Shown piece after piece: positions 26,755-37,665 of a stretch of DNA of 64,000 nucleotides; within the stretch, counting starts at the first letter, position 1, and every line of letters begins with the position of its first letter. A model generated the notes under the pieces. That model saw only the letters and a list, made by a program, of their open reading frames with translations, did no database searches and was not told the DNA's origin. A program made the position numbers and the translations under genes. Source of the stretch: Embleya hyalina (lineage in GTDB: Bacteria > Actinomycetota > Actinomycetes > Streptomycetales > Streptomycetaceae); contig NZ_BIFH01000027.1 in assembly GCF_003967355.1 (NCBI RefSeq), forward strand, positions 204,817 through 268,816, in the 5' to 3' direction.

Positions 26755-26853
26755 CGTCGTGCCTCTGCTTTCTCGCCAGGCGTTGCCCCCCGTCTGAGAC
26801 TTGCTTTCCGACGGAGCGGCCGGTTTATGCCTGTCTCACCCCACGCGAAGGGA

Positions 26854-27753
26854 TCATGCCCAGCGCGCGGCGCGCGCGATCAGCTCGCCGTGCAGATGCG
26901 CGATGTGCGGTTGACTCAGCGTGCCCTCGCGCACCGCGAGGAACACCGTGTGCAACGGCGGCAGTTCGGGCTCCAGGAGGGCGACCACCGCGCGCCGGTC
27001 CAGCGCCTCGGCGCACAGGTAGCGCGGCAGCACCGCGATGCCGTGCCCGGCGCGCACACACTCCAGGACGGCGCGCAGGTCGGGCACCGTCACCGCGGCG
27101 GGCGCGGTCGGCTTGGCGTCGAACACGGTGGACCAGTAGCGCCGGATCAGCGGCTGCTCCTCGGCCTCGCCGACCAGCGGCACCCCCTCCAGGGCGGCCG
27201 GGCCCTGCGCCCGGATCCGGCTCTGCGGCAGCCGTGAGGCCCAGCTCGGCGCGCCGACCAGGACGTACTCCTCGTCGGTGAGCGGTGTACCGACGATCCC
27301 CCGGGCACGCGGGCGCACGTCGGAGATGACCAGGTCGTGCCGGGCCGCGGCGAGCCCGGCCAACAGCGTGTCGCCGGGACCCAGGGTCACCCGTAACCGC
27401 AGGCCGCGCCGGACCAGGTCGGCCAGCGACGGCAACACGCGCAGCGCGGTCAGTTCGGTGGGGCCGCCCAGGTGCACCGTGCGGCGCATCGGGTCGGTGC
27501 CGCGCAACTCGCGGGCGGCGATCTCCTCGATCGCGTCCAGGTGCGGGGCGAGTCGGCGGGCCAGTTCGTCGGCGGGTCCGGTGGGCGCCACCCCGCGCGG
27601 CAGCCGTTCGAACAACTGCTTGCCCACCTGCTTTTCCAGGGTACGGATCTGCGCGGTTATCGCCGGTTGCGACAGTCCGAGCGACGCGGAGGCCCGGGTG
27701 AAGGAGCCCGCGCGGTGCACGGCCAGGAAAGTGCGCAACAGCGTCAGGTCCAC
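26854..27753 (-). CDS. LysR family transcriptional regulator
   Basis: 299 residues from the GTG at 27751-27753. The HTH is VDLTLLRTFLAVHRAGSFTRASASLGLSQPAITAQIRTLEKQVGKQLFERL, followed by a typical effector-binding domain ending VLPRYLCAEALDRRAVVALL. It lies 74 nt downstream of the cystathionine lyase-type gene on the same strand, so it may control sulphur amino acid metabolism. A short palindrome ATCACGTGAT at 27800-27809 lies between the two genes. Confidence 0.9.
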   Translation of the reverse strand: MDLTLLRTFLAVHRAGSFTRASASLGLSQPAITAQIRTLEKQVGKQLFERLPRGVAPTGPADELARRLAPHLDAIEEIAARELRGTDPMRRTVHLGGPTELTALRVLPSLADLVRRGLRLRVTLGPGDTLLAGLAAARHDLVISDVRPRARGIVGTPLTDEEYVLVGAPSWASRLPQSRIRAQGPAALEGVPLVGEAEEQPLIRRYWSTVFDAKPTAPAAVTVPDLRAVLECVRAGHGIAVLPRYLCAEALDRRAVVALLEPELPPLHTVFLAVREGTLSQPHIAHLHGELIARAARWA

Positions 27754-27827
27754 GGGTCCCCCGTCTCGTGTCCCCCGACCACTCCCGAGAGCCGGGGACA
27801 TCACGTGATCTTGCCCGAAGTCGCAGG

Positions 27828-28949
27828 TCAGCCCGGGGAGGCGGCGTCCAGGGCGCGCAGCACGTCGGCGACGAGATCCGCGGTGTCCTCGCAGCCCGCC
27901 GAGAATCTGACGAACCCCTCCGCGACATCGTTCCCGGCCCAGCGCGCACGTCGCTCGGCCATGCTGTGCACGCCGCCGAAACTGGTGGCGTCGGCGACCA
28001 GTTCGAGGGCGCCCAGGAAGCGACGAGCGGTGTCCGCGTCGGCGAGCGTGAAGCCCACCACGCAGCCGAACCGCCGCATCACACGGGTGGCCACATCGTA
28101 GGACGGATCGCCCTTCAGTGCGGGGTGCCGGACGTCGGCGACCTCGGGGCGACCGAGCAGCGCCTCGGCCACGGCCAGCGCGTTGGCCCCCTGTCGATCC
28201 ACCCGCAACTGGAGGGTGGACAACGAGCGATGCGCCAACCAGGCCTCCATCGGCCCGGGCACCGCTCCGGTGAGCGAGCGCCAGGACCGGACCCGGTCGG
28301 CGAGTTCGGCGCTCGCGCAGGCGACGTAGCCGAGCAGCACGTCGCTGTGCCCGGTCAGCGCCTTCGTGCCGCTCGCCGCCGAGATGTCCGCACCCAGCGC
28401 GAGCGGGAGTTGGCCCAGCGGCGTGGCCAGCGTGTTGTCCACCGCCACCAGGGCGCCCCGGGCATGCGCGAGTTCCGCGATTCGGCGGATGTCGCACACG
28501 TCCAGACCCGGATTGCTCGGGGTCTCCAGCCACACCAGCCGGGCGCCGGGCAGGGCCCGTTCCAGCTCGTCCCCGGCGGTCGGCACGGTGCGCACCTCCA
28601 CCCCGCGTTCGGCCAGGTGCGCGCCGACCGTGCGGGTGGCGGGGTAGCCGTCGGAGGGCAGCACGAGCACGTCGCCCGGCCCGGTGAGGCCGAGCAGGAC
28701 GGCCGAGACCGCGGCCATCCCGGACGCGAACGTCACCGTGTCGGCGGCGCCCTCCAACGCGCCGATCGCGGTCTCCAGGCCGGTCCAGGTGGGGTTGGCG
28801 TAGCGCCCGTACTGGTAGGGCCCGGCCGGTTCGCCGGGCAGGTGGTAGGTGCCGGCGAACACCGGTCCGGGCAGGAAGGGGTCGCCCGGGGCGTGGCCGG
28901 GGCCGCCCACGCGGACCGCGCGTGTCCCGTCGCCCCATTCGTCGGTCAT
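27828..28949 (-). CDS. Cystathionine gamma-lyase/synthase family PLP enzyme
   Basis: 373 residues of the Cys/Met metabolism PLP family (fold type I). Features are YQYGRYANPTWTGLE, FASGMAAVSAVLL, LVWLETPSNPGLDV, VDNTLATPLGQ, and the PLP lysine Lys196 in SGTKALTGHSDVLLG. It cleaves or forms C-S bonds in cystathionine or a related thioether. It groups in appearance with the actinobacterial 'cystathionine gamma-lyase' proteins, but lyase versus synthase cannot be settled. ATG at 28947-28949, with GAGGGAGT upstream, was chosen; a longer start at 28997 would run through the parS site. Confidence 0.85.
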   Translation of the reverse strand: MTDEWGDGTRAVRVGGPGHAPGDPFLPGPVFAGTYHLPGEPAGPYQYGRYANPTWTGLETAIGALEGAADTVTFASGMAAVSAVLLGLTGPGDVLVLPSDGYPATRTVGAHLAERGVEVRTVPTAGDELERALPGARLVWLETPSNPGLDVCDIRRIAELAHARGALVAVDNTLATPLGQLPLALGADISAASGTKALTGHSDVLLGYVACASAELADRVRSWRSLTGAVPGPMEAWLAHRSLSTLQLRVDRQGANALAVAEALLGRPEVADVRHPALKGDPSYDVATRVMRRFGCVVGFTLADADTARRFLGALELVADATSFGGVHSMAERRARWAGNDVAEGFVRFSAGCEDTADLVADVLRALDAASPG

Positions 28950-28968
28950 CACGACTCCCTCGCTGCCT

Positions 28969-28982
28969 GTTTCACGTGAAAC
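28969..28982. other. parS centromere-like site
   Basis: GTTTCACGTGAAAC is the 14-bp ParB-binding parS consensus of Streptomyces, without mismatch. It lies in the gap upstream of the cystathionine lyase-type gene. ParB loads here to spread and help condense and segregate oriC regions during sporulation. Its presence supports an oriC-proximal position. Confidence 0.92.
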
Positions 28983-29012
28983 CTCGTGCCGAGCCATCGT
29001 GGCGGGCGGTCG

Positions 29013-29390
29013 TCAGTCGCGGTCCAGGATCATGCTCAGGAACCAGCTGACCAGGCCGATCACCAGGGCGCCGAGCAGGGCCGCCCCGAAGCCGTCGATG
29101 TGGAAGTCGAGATCGAGCTTGTTGGAGATCGCCTCGGTGAGCCACAACATCAGCGCGTTGATCACGAAGGTGATCAGGCCGAGGGTGAGCACGAACAGCG
29201 GTAGGGAGAGCAGCTTCACGATCGGTTTGATAATCGCGTTGACTATGCCGAAGATGAGCGCGACGAAAATGATCGTCTTGGCCCTGGTGCCGGCCGAGGC
29301 ACCGTCGGCGAGATCGATTCCGGACACGAACCAGCCGGCGAACCAGATGGCGAGTGCGTTGGCGACAAGTTTGATGAGCAGGCTTTTCAT
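29013..29390 (-). CDS. Four-TM phage-holin-like membrane protein (superfamily IV type)
   Basis: 125 residues with four hydrophobic helices: LVANALAIWFAGWFVSGI, TIIFVALIFGIVNAIIKPIVKLLSLP, LFVLTLGLITFVINALMLWLTEAI and FGAALLGALVIGLVSWFLSMIL. The NAIIKPIVKLLSLPL segment is the signature of the PF04020/mycobacterial four-TM holin family. These are chromosomal membrane proteins of unknown role, not evidence of a prophage. The start is ATG at 29388-29390. It is divergent from the cupin gene. Confidence 0.85.
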   Translation of the reverse strand: MKSLLIKLVANALAIWFAGWFVSGIDLADGASAGTRAKTIIFVALIFGIVNAIIKPIVKLLSLPLFVLTLGLITFVINALMLWLTEAISNKLDLDFHIDGFGAALLGALVIGLVSWFLSMILDRD

Positions 29391-29471
29391 ATCTTGATGC
29401 TGGCACCCGGCGGGCCTCTCCCGCTCGTGCCCGGGCAGAAAGTCTGTTCGTGTCGGTAAGGAGTTGGTCAC

Positions 29472-29789
29472 ATGAAGGTCTTCCGCCTCGACGACCTGGA
29501 CGCGGAACGCGCCTTCGAGCAGGGCGCGTATCTGCGGTTCCTGCGCGAGCGGAACTTCTCGATGGGCCTGTACGCCCTGGAGCCGGGCGAGATTGACACC
29601 CAGAAGCCGCACGGGCAGGACGAGGCGTACGTGGTGATCAGCGGTCGGGCCACGCTGACCGTGGGCGACGAGTCGACCGCGGTCGCACGCGGCAGCGTGG
29701 TGTACGTGCCGGCGAACGTGCCGCACCACTTCCACCGGATCACCGAACCGCTGCGTGTGCTGGTGTTCTTCTCGCCGCCGGAGGGGTGA
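29472..29789 (+). CDS. Cupin domain protein
   Basis: 105 residues, a single cupin barrel. Motif 1 is PHGQDEAYVVISGRATLTVG (His and Glu metal ligands) and motif 2 is ARGSVVYVPANVPHHFHRI. Small stand-alone cupins can be metal-dependent enzymes or ligand-binding proteins; no substrate can be inferred. It is upstream of tenA by 75 nt on the same strand, possibly in one transcript. AAGGAG lies about 7 nt before the ATG. Confidence 0.9.
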   Translation: MKVFRLDDLDAERAFEQGAYLRFLRERNFSMGLYALEPGEIDTQKPHGQDEAYVVISGRATLTVGDESTAVARGSVVYVPANVPHHFHRITEPLRVLVFFSPPEG

Positions 29790-29864
29790 GCGGGCGGGCG
29801 GCGACCCGTGGTCGGCGGTGTACGACAATCGCATCTCGGGATCCGACGATGGGGAGTACATCCG

Positions 29865-30530
29865 ATGGCACTGCGCGACGAACTCTGGGCGTCGATCGAG
29901 GACGTCTACGCGGCGATCCTCGACCACCCCTTCATCCACGGGCTCACCGACGGCACACTGCCGCGCGAGGCGTTCCGGTACTACGTCGTGCAGGACTCGC
30001 ACTACCTGCGCGACTACGCCAGGGCGCTCGCGGTGTGCGCGGCCAAGGCGCCGGACGAGGCGACGACCGTACAGTTCGCGCGGGACGCGGCCGGGGCGAT
30101 CGCGGCGGAGCGGTCGCTGCACGAGGGCTTCATGGTCGACTTCGGCAGCTCGGTGGCCGACGCGACGGCGACCGAGCCGGTGCTGCCCGGCACCCGCGCG
30201 TACGTCAGCTACCTGATGGCCACGGTGCACAACGGCTCGTTCGCCGAGGGTGTGGCCGCGGTGCTGCCCTGCTACTGGATCTACGCCCGGGTGGGTGACG
30301 CGCTGCTCGCCAAGGGTTCGCCCGACGAGCTGTACGGGCGGTGGATCGCCACGTACGGCGCCGAGGAGTTCCAGGAGACGGTGCGCGCGGTCCTCGATCT
30401 GGTGGACCGGATCGGCGAGGACCTGTCGGCGGGCGAACGGGCCCGGATGCTGGAACACTTCGCGACCACCGCGCGCTACGAGTGGATGTTCTGGGACGCC
30501 GCGTGGCGAGGCGAGCGCTGGCCGGTCTGA
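29865..30530 (+). CDS. tenA: TenA family aminopyrimidine aminohydrolase / thiaminase II
   Basis: 221 residues with the all-helical TenA fold. The active-site Cys136 in AAVLPCYWIYARVG, Asp44 in YVVQDSHYLRDYARAL and the C-terminal YEWMFWDAAW are all present. It hydrolyses thiamine breakdown products to salvage the hydroxymethylpyrimidine moiety. The start ATG at 29865 has GGGGAG upstream. The riboswitch-controlled thiC lies 500 nt downstream, so pyrimidine salvage and de novo synthesis sit together. Confidence 0.92.
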   Translation: MALRDELWASIEDVYAAILDHPFIHGLTDGTLPREAFRYYVVQDSHYLRDYARALAVCAAKAPDEATTVQFARDAAGAIAAERSLHEGFMVDFGSSVADATATEPVLPGTRAYVSYLMATVHNGSFAEGVAAVLPCYWIYARVGDALLAKGSPDELYGRWIATYGAEEFQETVRAVLDLVDRIGEDLSAGERARMLEHFATTARYEWMFWDAAWRGERWPV

Positions 30531-30680
30531 GCACGGGGTACGGCGCAGCGCGGTCGAGCGCGTCGGGCCGGCGTCGCGCGGAGCGGAACCGGGCTTCCCG
30601 GGTAGGGCGTGTCCTCCCGGGGAATGTGCTCCCCTGGCGTGCACGTCTCGCGTGGGTTCGCGTGACTTGGGGGTTGGACG

Positions 30681-30881
30681 ATGGAGACATGGCCGCGGTG
30701 GGCGCGCATCGGCGTTGCGGTGGTGGCGCTGGTGCTGCTGTGCTGGTTGCTGATCTGGCTGTTCTCGGCCTTCCTGATGGTCCTCGTCAAGGGTGTCGTG
30801 GGGTTGTTCGTGGTGATCGGCATGGTCGTGCTCGCGCGTACGGCGGTGGCCGGTCGGGGACCGCGCGATCCGCTGGAGTGA
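30681..30881 (+). CDS. Small two-TM membrane protein
   Basis: 66 residues: a short start METWPRWARIG, helix VAVVALVLLCWLLIWLFSAFLMVL, helix VVGLFVVIGMVVLARTAV, and the polar tail AGRGPRDPLE. A GGGGG run lies about 7 nt upstream of the ATG. It sits between tenA and the thiC riboswitch. Composition and start context support a real gene; the function is unknown. Confidence 0.6.
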   Translation: METWPRWARIGVAVVALVLLCWLLIWLFSAFLMVLVKGVVGLFVVIGMVVLARTAVAGRGPRDPLE

Positions 30882-30944
30882 ACCCGGCGCTGGTCGTGCG
30901 GTCGGCGGTGTGCCAGGGTGGGGGCGCACCACACGGAGATACAC

Positions 30945-32799
<1,855 letters not shown>

Positions 32800-32809
32800 G
32801 TCGCGGCGA

Positions 32810-32856
32810 GGGGCCGCGGATCCCGGTTCCCCGGTTTCGGCGGGATCCGCGGCCCC
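32810..32856. terminator. Bidirectional hairpin after thiC
   Basis: 15-bp perfect stem (32810-32824 with 32842-32856), between thiC and the convergent XRE regulator gene. Confidence 0.75.
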
Positions 32857-32882
32857 GCCGGCGGACGGTGGCCGAGTCCGGG

Positions 32883-33725
32883 CTAGGAGATCGCCCGGAG
32901 TCGGCCGGTGCCCGGCCGGCGCAGTTGCTCCAGGCTCGTCGCCGTCGCCTCGTCCGCCGGTAGGAAGACGACCAATTGTTGGTCGTCGCAGGCGAGTTCG
33001 AGCGTCTCCCGGTTGAAGTCGAGTCGCCGGCCCGAGGGGTGATCGAGGCGGAGTACGCCGCGTGCGGGCACCACGTGTCGGTTCAGGCGTTTGGTGAAGT
33101 CGGGTCCGGCGAGGGGCCCGAGTTCGCTGGTGATCCACTGGGAGCCCTCGGCCGAGGGGGCGAGCCAGAGGTCGAAGGCCTGCTCGTCCGCGATGACGTC
33201 CCAGTCGACGAAGAAGGTCCGGGCGGCGGGGTCGGTGAACACGTAGCGGGTGAGGTTCGGGGCGTCGGCGTCGAGCAGTCCGCTCGCGCCCATGACCGAC
33301 GCGTAGCCGGGGGTGTGGGCGAGCACGTAGCCCAGCCGGTTGCTCACCGCGGCGATGCCCGGTTCCAGGAGGCGAAGGGTCTCCCGAATGGTCGGGCGCA
33401 CCTCCCGGGCCGGCGACGTCGGCGCGGGCCGGGGATGGGCCGTGCATTCGCCGCCGGAGATCTTCGCGAGGTAGCGCAGGTGCACACGTTCCGCGGGGTC
33501 GAGGCTGAGCGCGTCGGCGAGCGCGTTCACGATCGACACCGAGGGGTTGCGGTCCCGGCCCTGTTCGATGCGGGTCAGGTATTCGACGCTGATGCCGGCC
33601 CGCGCGGCGAGATCCAGCCGCCGCAGTCCCGGCGACCTGCGTCGACCGCGCTCGGGCAAGCCCAGTGATTCCGGTTGCACGCTGTCGCGTTTGGTTCGGA
33701 TGAAATCCCCCAACGGCGTACTCAT
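32883..33725 (-). CDS. XRE family regulator with MmyB-like domain
   Basis: 280 residues. The N-terminal HTH is LGLPERGRRRSPGLRRLDLAARAGISVEYLTRIEQGRDRNPSVSIVNALADAL, a Cro/CI-type helix-turn-helix. The C-terminal part (about 110-270) is an MmyB-like ligand-binding domain, with VLAHTPGYASVMGASGL and the end LDFNRETLELACDDQQLVVFLPA. These regulators often control the adjacent divergent oxidoreductase; here that is the FMN reductase at 33838. The start ATG is 33723-33725. Confidence 0.9.
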   Translation of the reverse strand: MSTPLGDFIRTKRDSVQPESLGLPERGRRRSPGLRRLDLAARAGISVEYLTRIEQGRDRNPSVSIVNALADALSLDPAERVHLRYLAKISGGECTAHPRPAPTSPAREVRPTIRETLRLLEPGIAAVSNRLGYVLAHTPGYASVMGASGLLDADAPNLTRYVFTDPAARTFFVDWDVIADEQAFDLWLAPSAEGSQWITSELGPLAGPDFTKRLNRHVVPARGVLRLDHPSGRRLDFNRETLELACDDQQLVVFLPADEATATSLEQLRRPGTGRLRAIS

Positions 33726-33837
33726 GCCGCGAGCATAGGCCGCCGATCGCCGCCGGTGGAGGGCTCAGCGTGGCTCCCCGGGGGCCGGCCTGAGCGCGGT
33801 CTGGTTGCCCCCGCGGCACGGCCGGATCGTGGTGGAC

Positions 33838-34431
33838 ATGGAGAACAAGCCCAAGCTGCTGATCATTGTCGGAAGTGTTCGCGAAGGCCGATTCGGCCCG
33901 GTCGTGACGTCGTGGTTCACCGAACAGACGAGTGCCCACGGCGGATTCGAGGTGGAGGTCGTCGATCTGGCCGAGATCGACATCCCGTTGGCGCTGCCCG
34001 CGGTATCGCCCAAGGCCACCGCCGACGAGTACCCCCGTCCGGCCGGGATGGCGCCGTTGACGTCGGCCCTCACGAGCGCCGACGCGATCGTGCTGGTCAC
34101 ACCGGAGTACAACCACAGCTATCCCGCGTCGTTGAAGGCCGCCATCGACTGGCACTTCACCCAGTGGACGGCCAAGCCCGTGGCGTTCGTCAGCTACGGC
34201 GGCGCGGCGGGTGGCCGGCACGCGGCGCTGCACCTGGAGAACGTGCTGACGGAGCTGCACGCGGTGACCATCCGCGACGGCCTGGCGTTCCCGAACTACT
34301 TCCTCACGTGGCGGGACGACCGCCCGATCGACCCCGAGGCCCCGGGCTACGCCAAGGTCCTGCTCGACCAGTTGTCCTGGTGGGCGCACGCGCTCCGGTC
34401 GGCGCGGGAGACGACTCCGTACCCGGCATGA
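33838..34431 (+). CDS. NADPH-dependent FMN reductase family protein
   Basis: 197 residues with a flavodoxin-like fold: LLIIVGSVREGRFGPVV is the phosphate-binding start and VTPEYNHSYPASLKAAIDW is the FMN-contact signature of NAD(P)H-dependent quinone/azo/FMN reductases. It likely performs two-electron reduction of quinones or supplies reduced FMN. It is divergent from the XRE regulator, a usual pairing for this family. ATG at 33838 was preferred over an in-frame GTG at 33829; neither has a strong Shine-Dalgarno. Confidence 0.88.
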   Translation: MENKPKLLIIVGSVREGRFGPVVTSWFTEQTSAHGGFEVEVVDLAEIDIPLALPAVSPKATADEYPRPAGMAPLTSALTSADAIVLVTPEYNHSYPASLKAAIDWHFTQWTAKPVAFVSYGGAAGGRHAALHLENVLTELHAVTIRDGLAFPNYFLTWRDDRPIDPEAPGYAKVLLDQLSWWAHALRSARETTPYPA

Positions 34432-34441
34432 GGCGGGACGG

Positions 34442-34466
34442 CGACGGCCCGGATCCCGGGCCGTCG
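34442..34466. terminator. Hairpin between convergent genes
   Basis: 11-bp perfect stem (34442-34452 with 34456-34466) with a tight 3-nt loop, after the FMN reductase gene and facing the MDR oxidoreductase gene. Confidence 0.6.
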
Positions 34467-34566
34467 TCAGGCCGGAAGCATCGGTGCCGCCGATCTCCCG
34501 GTCTTCGGTCGAAGGACCGAACCCGACCTGCCGCTTGCGGAGGAGTGGCGGGGCGGGGCTGCGCGA

Positions 34567-35667
34567 TCAGCGGGGGTCCGGGATCAGGACGACCTTGCCG
34601 GTGATCGTGCCCGACTCGGCCAGCGCCATCGCCTCCGCGGCCCGAGTCAGCGGGATGCGGGCGGCCACCTGGGGGGTGATGGCGCCCTCGGCGAGCAGGG
34701 CGAGGACCTCGGTCAGGTCGGCGCGCAGGCGGGCTCGGAAGGCGGCCGGGCGGCGCTTGCCGGCCCAGATGTTGTAGAAGTGGGTGCGCCGGCCGTTGGG
34801 CAGCAGGTTCCACCACAGCAGGCGGGCGATCAGCCGGAGCACGGGCAGGCGGGACGAGCCGGGCTCGTCCTTGGTGGCCGCCGTTCCGTAGGAGACCAGC
34901 GTGCCGCCCCGGGCGAGCAGTCGGAACGAGTCGACGATGCCGTCCCCACCCACGTGGTCGAACACCGCGTCGACGCCGTCGGGGGCCGACTCGCGCACCA
35001 GGGACGGCAGATCGGGCGCGCGGTAGTCGAGCGGTATGGCGCCGAGCGCGCGTACCGCGTCGTGCCGGCGCGGGGACGCGGTGCCGATCACCCGGATGCC
35101 CGCGTGCGTGGCCAACTGGACCAGGGTCGAGCCCACGCCGCCGTTGGCGCCGTGTACCAGGATCGTTTGTCCCCGGCGCACCTTCGCCACGCGGTGCAAC
35201 ATCTGCCAGGCGGTGATCCCGTTGACCACCACCGTCTCCGCCTCGGCCGGGTCGATCTCCTCGGGCACCTCGACCAGGTCGGCGACCGGGAGCACGATCC
35301 GGCTCGACCAGCCGCCGACCTTGGTCAGCGCGGCGAAGCGGCGGCCGACGAGCGAGGCGTTCACCCGGGAGCCCACCCGCGACACCGTGCCGACCAGGTC
35401 GTAGCCGGGCACGAACGGGAAGGGCGGCTGGTCGTAGTACTTGCCCCGGCGCATCTGCTGCTCGGCGAAGGACACCCCCGACGCCTCGACCACCAGAAGC
35501 ACCTCCCCGGGACCCGGCTCGGCCACCGGGCGCTCGCGCACCTGCAGACCCGAGGGGTCGACGACGCCCGGGAGCACGATCTCGGTCGTGGTCTCGGCGG
35601 CGGCCTGGGCTCGGGGGGCGGACCCGGACGTGGTCGTGGTCTCGGTCCCGATCGCGCTGATGGTCAT
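34567..35667 (-). CDS. MDR superfamily oxidoreductase (quinone reductase-like)
   Basis: 366 residues. The GroES-like N-terminal part (PGEVLLVVEASGVSFAEQQMRRGKYYDQPPFPFVPGYDLVG) and Rossmann part (TILVHGANGGVGSTLVQLATHAG) match zinc-independent medium-chain dehydrogenases of the quinone oxidoreductase/enoyl reductase type. No structural zinc cysteines are seen. A 35-residue Thr/Ala-rich N-terminal extension is unusual. The upstream region is AT-rich for this genome and carries TAAC-CTTC-GTTA at 35695-35706, suggesting control by a MarR- or HxlR-type regulator not found nearby. Confidence 0.88.
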   Translation of the reverse strand: MTISAIGTETTTTSGSAPRAQAAAETTTEIVLPGVVDPSGLQVRERPVAEPGPGEVLLVVEASGVSFAEQQMRRGKYYDQPPFPFVPGYDLVGTVSRVGSRVNASLVGRRFAALTKVGGWSSRIVLPVADLVEVPEEIDPAEAETVVVNGITAWQMLHRVAKVRRGQTILVHGANGGVGSTLVQLATHAGIRVIGTASPRRHDAVRALGAIPLDYRAPDLPSLVRESAPDGVDAVFDHVGGDGIVDSFRLLARGGTLVSYGTAATKDEPGSSRLPVLRLIARLLWWNLLPNGRRTHFYNIWAGKRRPAAFRARLRADLTEVLALLAEGAITPQVAARIPLTRAAEAMALAESGTITGKVVLIPDPR

Positions 35668-35694
35668 GACATCTCCCGGCCTTGTGATCCTTAG

Positions 35695-35706
35695 TAACCT
35701 TCGTTA
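35695..35706. promoter_or_regulatory. AT-rich inverted repeat upstream of the MDR gene
   Basis: TAAC-CTTC-GTTA lies within an AT-rich stretch (35690-35725) that contrasts with the surrounding GC-rich DNA. It is 28 nt upstream of the MDR start, where an operator overlapping the promoter would lie. Confidence 0.4.
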
Positions 35707-35772
35707 TAGCCTCTAACTTAAATGCATGCCTGTAGTCCGTCAAGGGTTCCCGCGAAACCCGCCGGACAGGCT

Positions 35773-37665
<1,893 letters not shown>

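Noticed and set aside
27800..27809. ATCACGTGAT as a second parS site
   Set aside because: Only the central 8 bases match parS; the flanking bases do not. It may be a regulatory palindrome but not parS.
28950..28997. Longer start of the cystathionine lyase-type gene (MARHEVSRETG)
   Set aside because: It would translate the parS site; the ATG at 28949 has a good Shine-Dalgarno and fits the family start.
29013..29390. Holin-like gene as evidence of a prophage
   Set aside because: The four-TM family is widespread in actinobacterial chromosomes and no lysin, integrase or structural phage gene is near.
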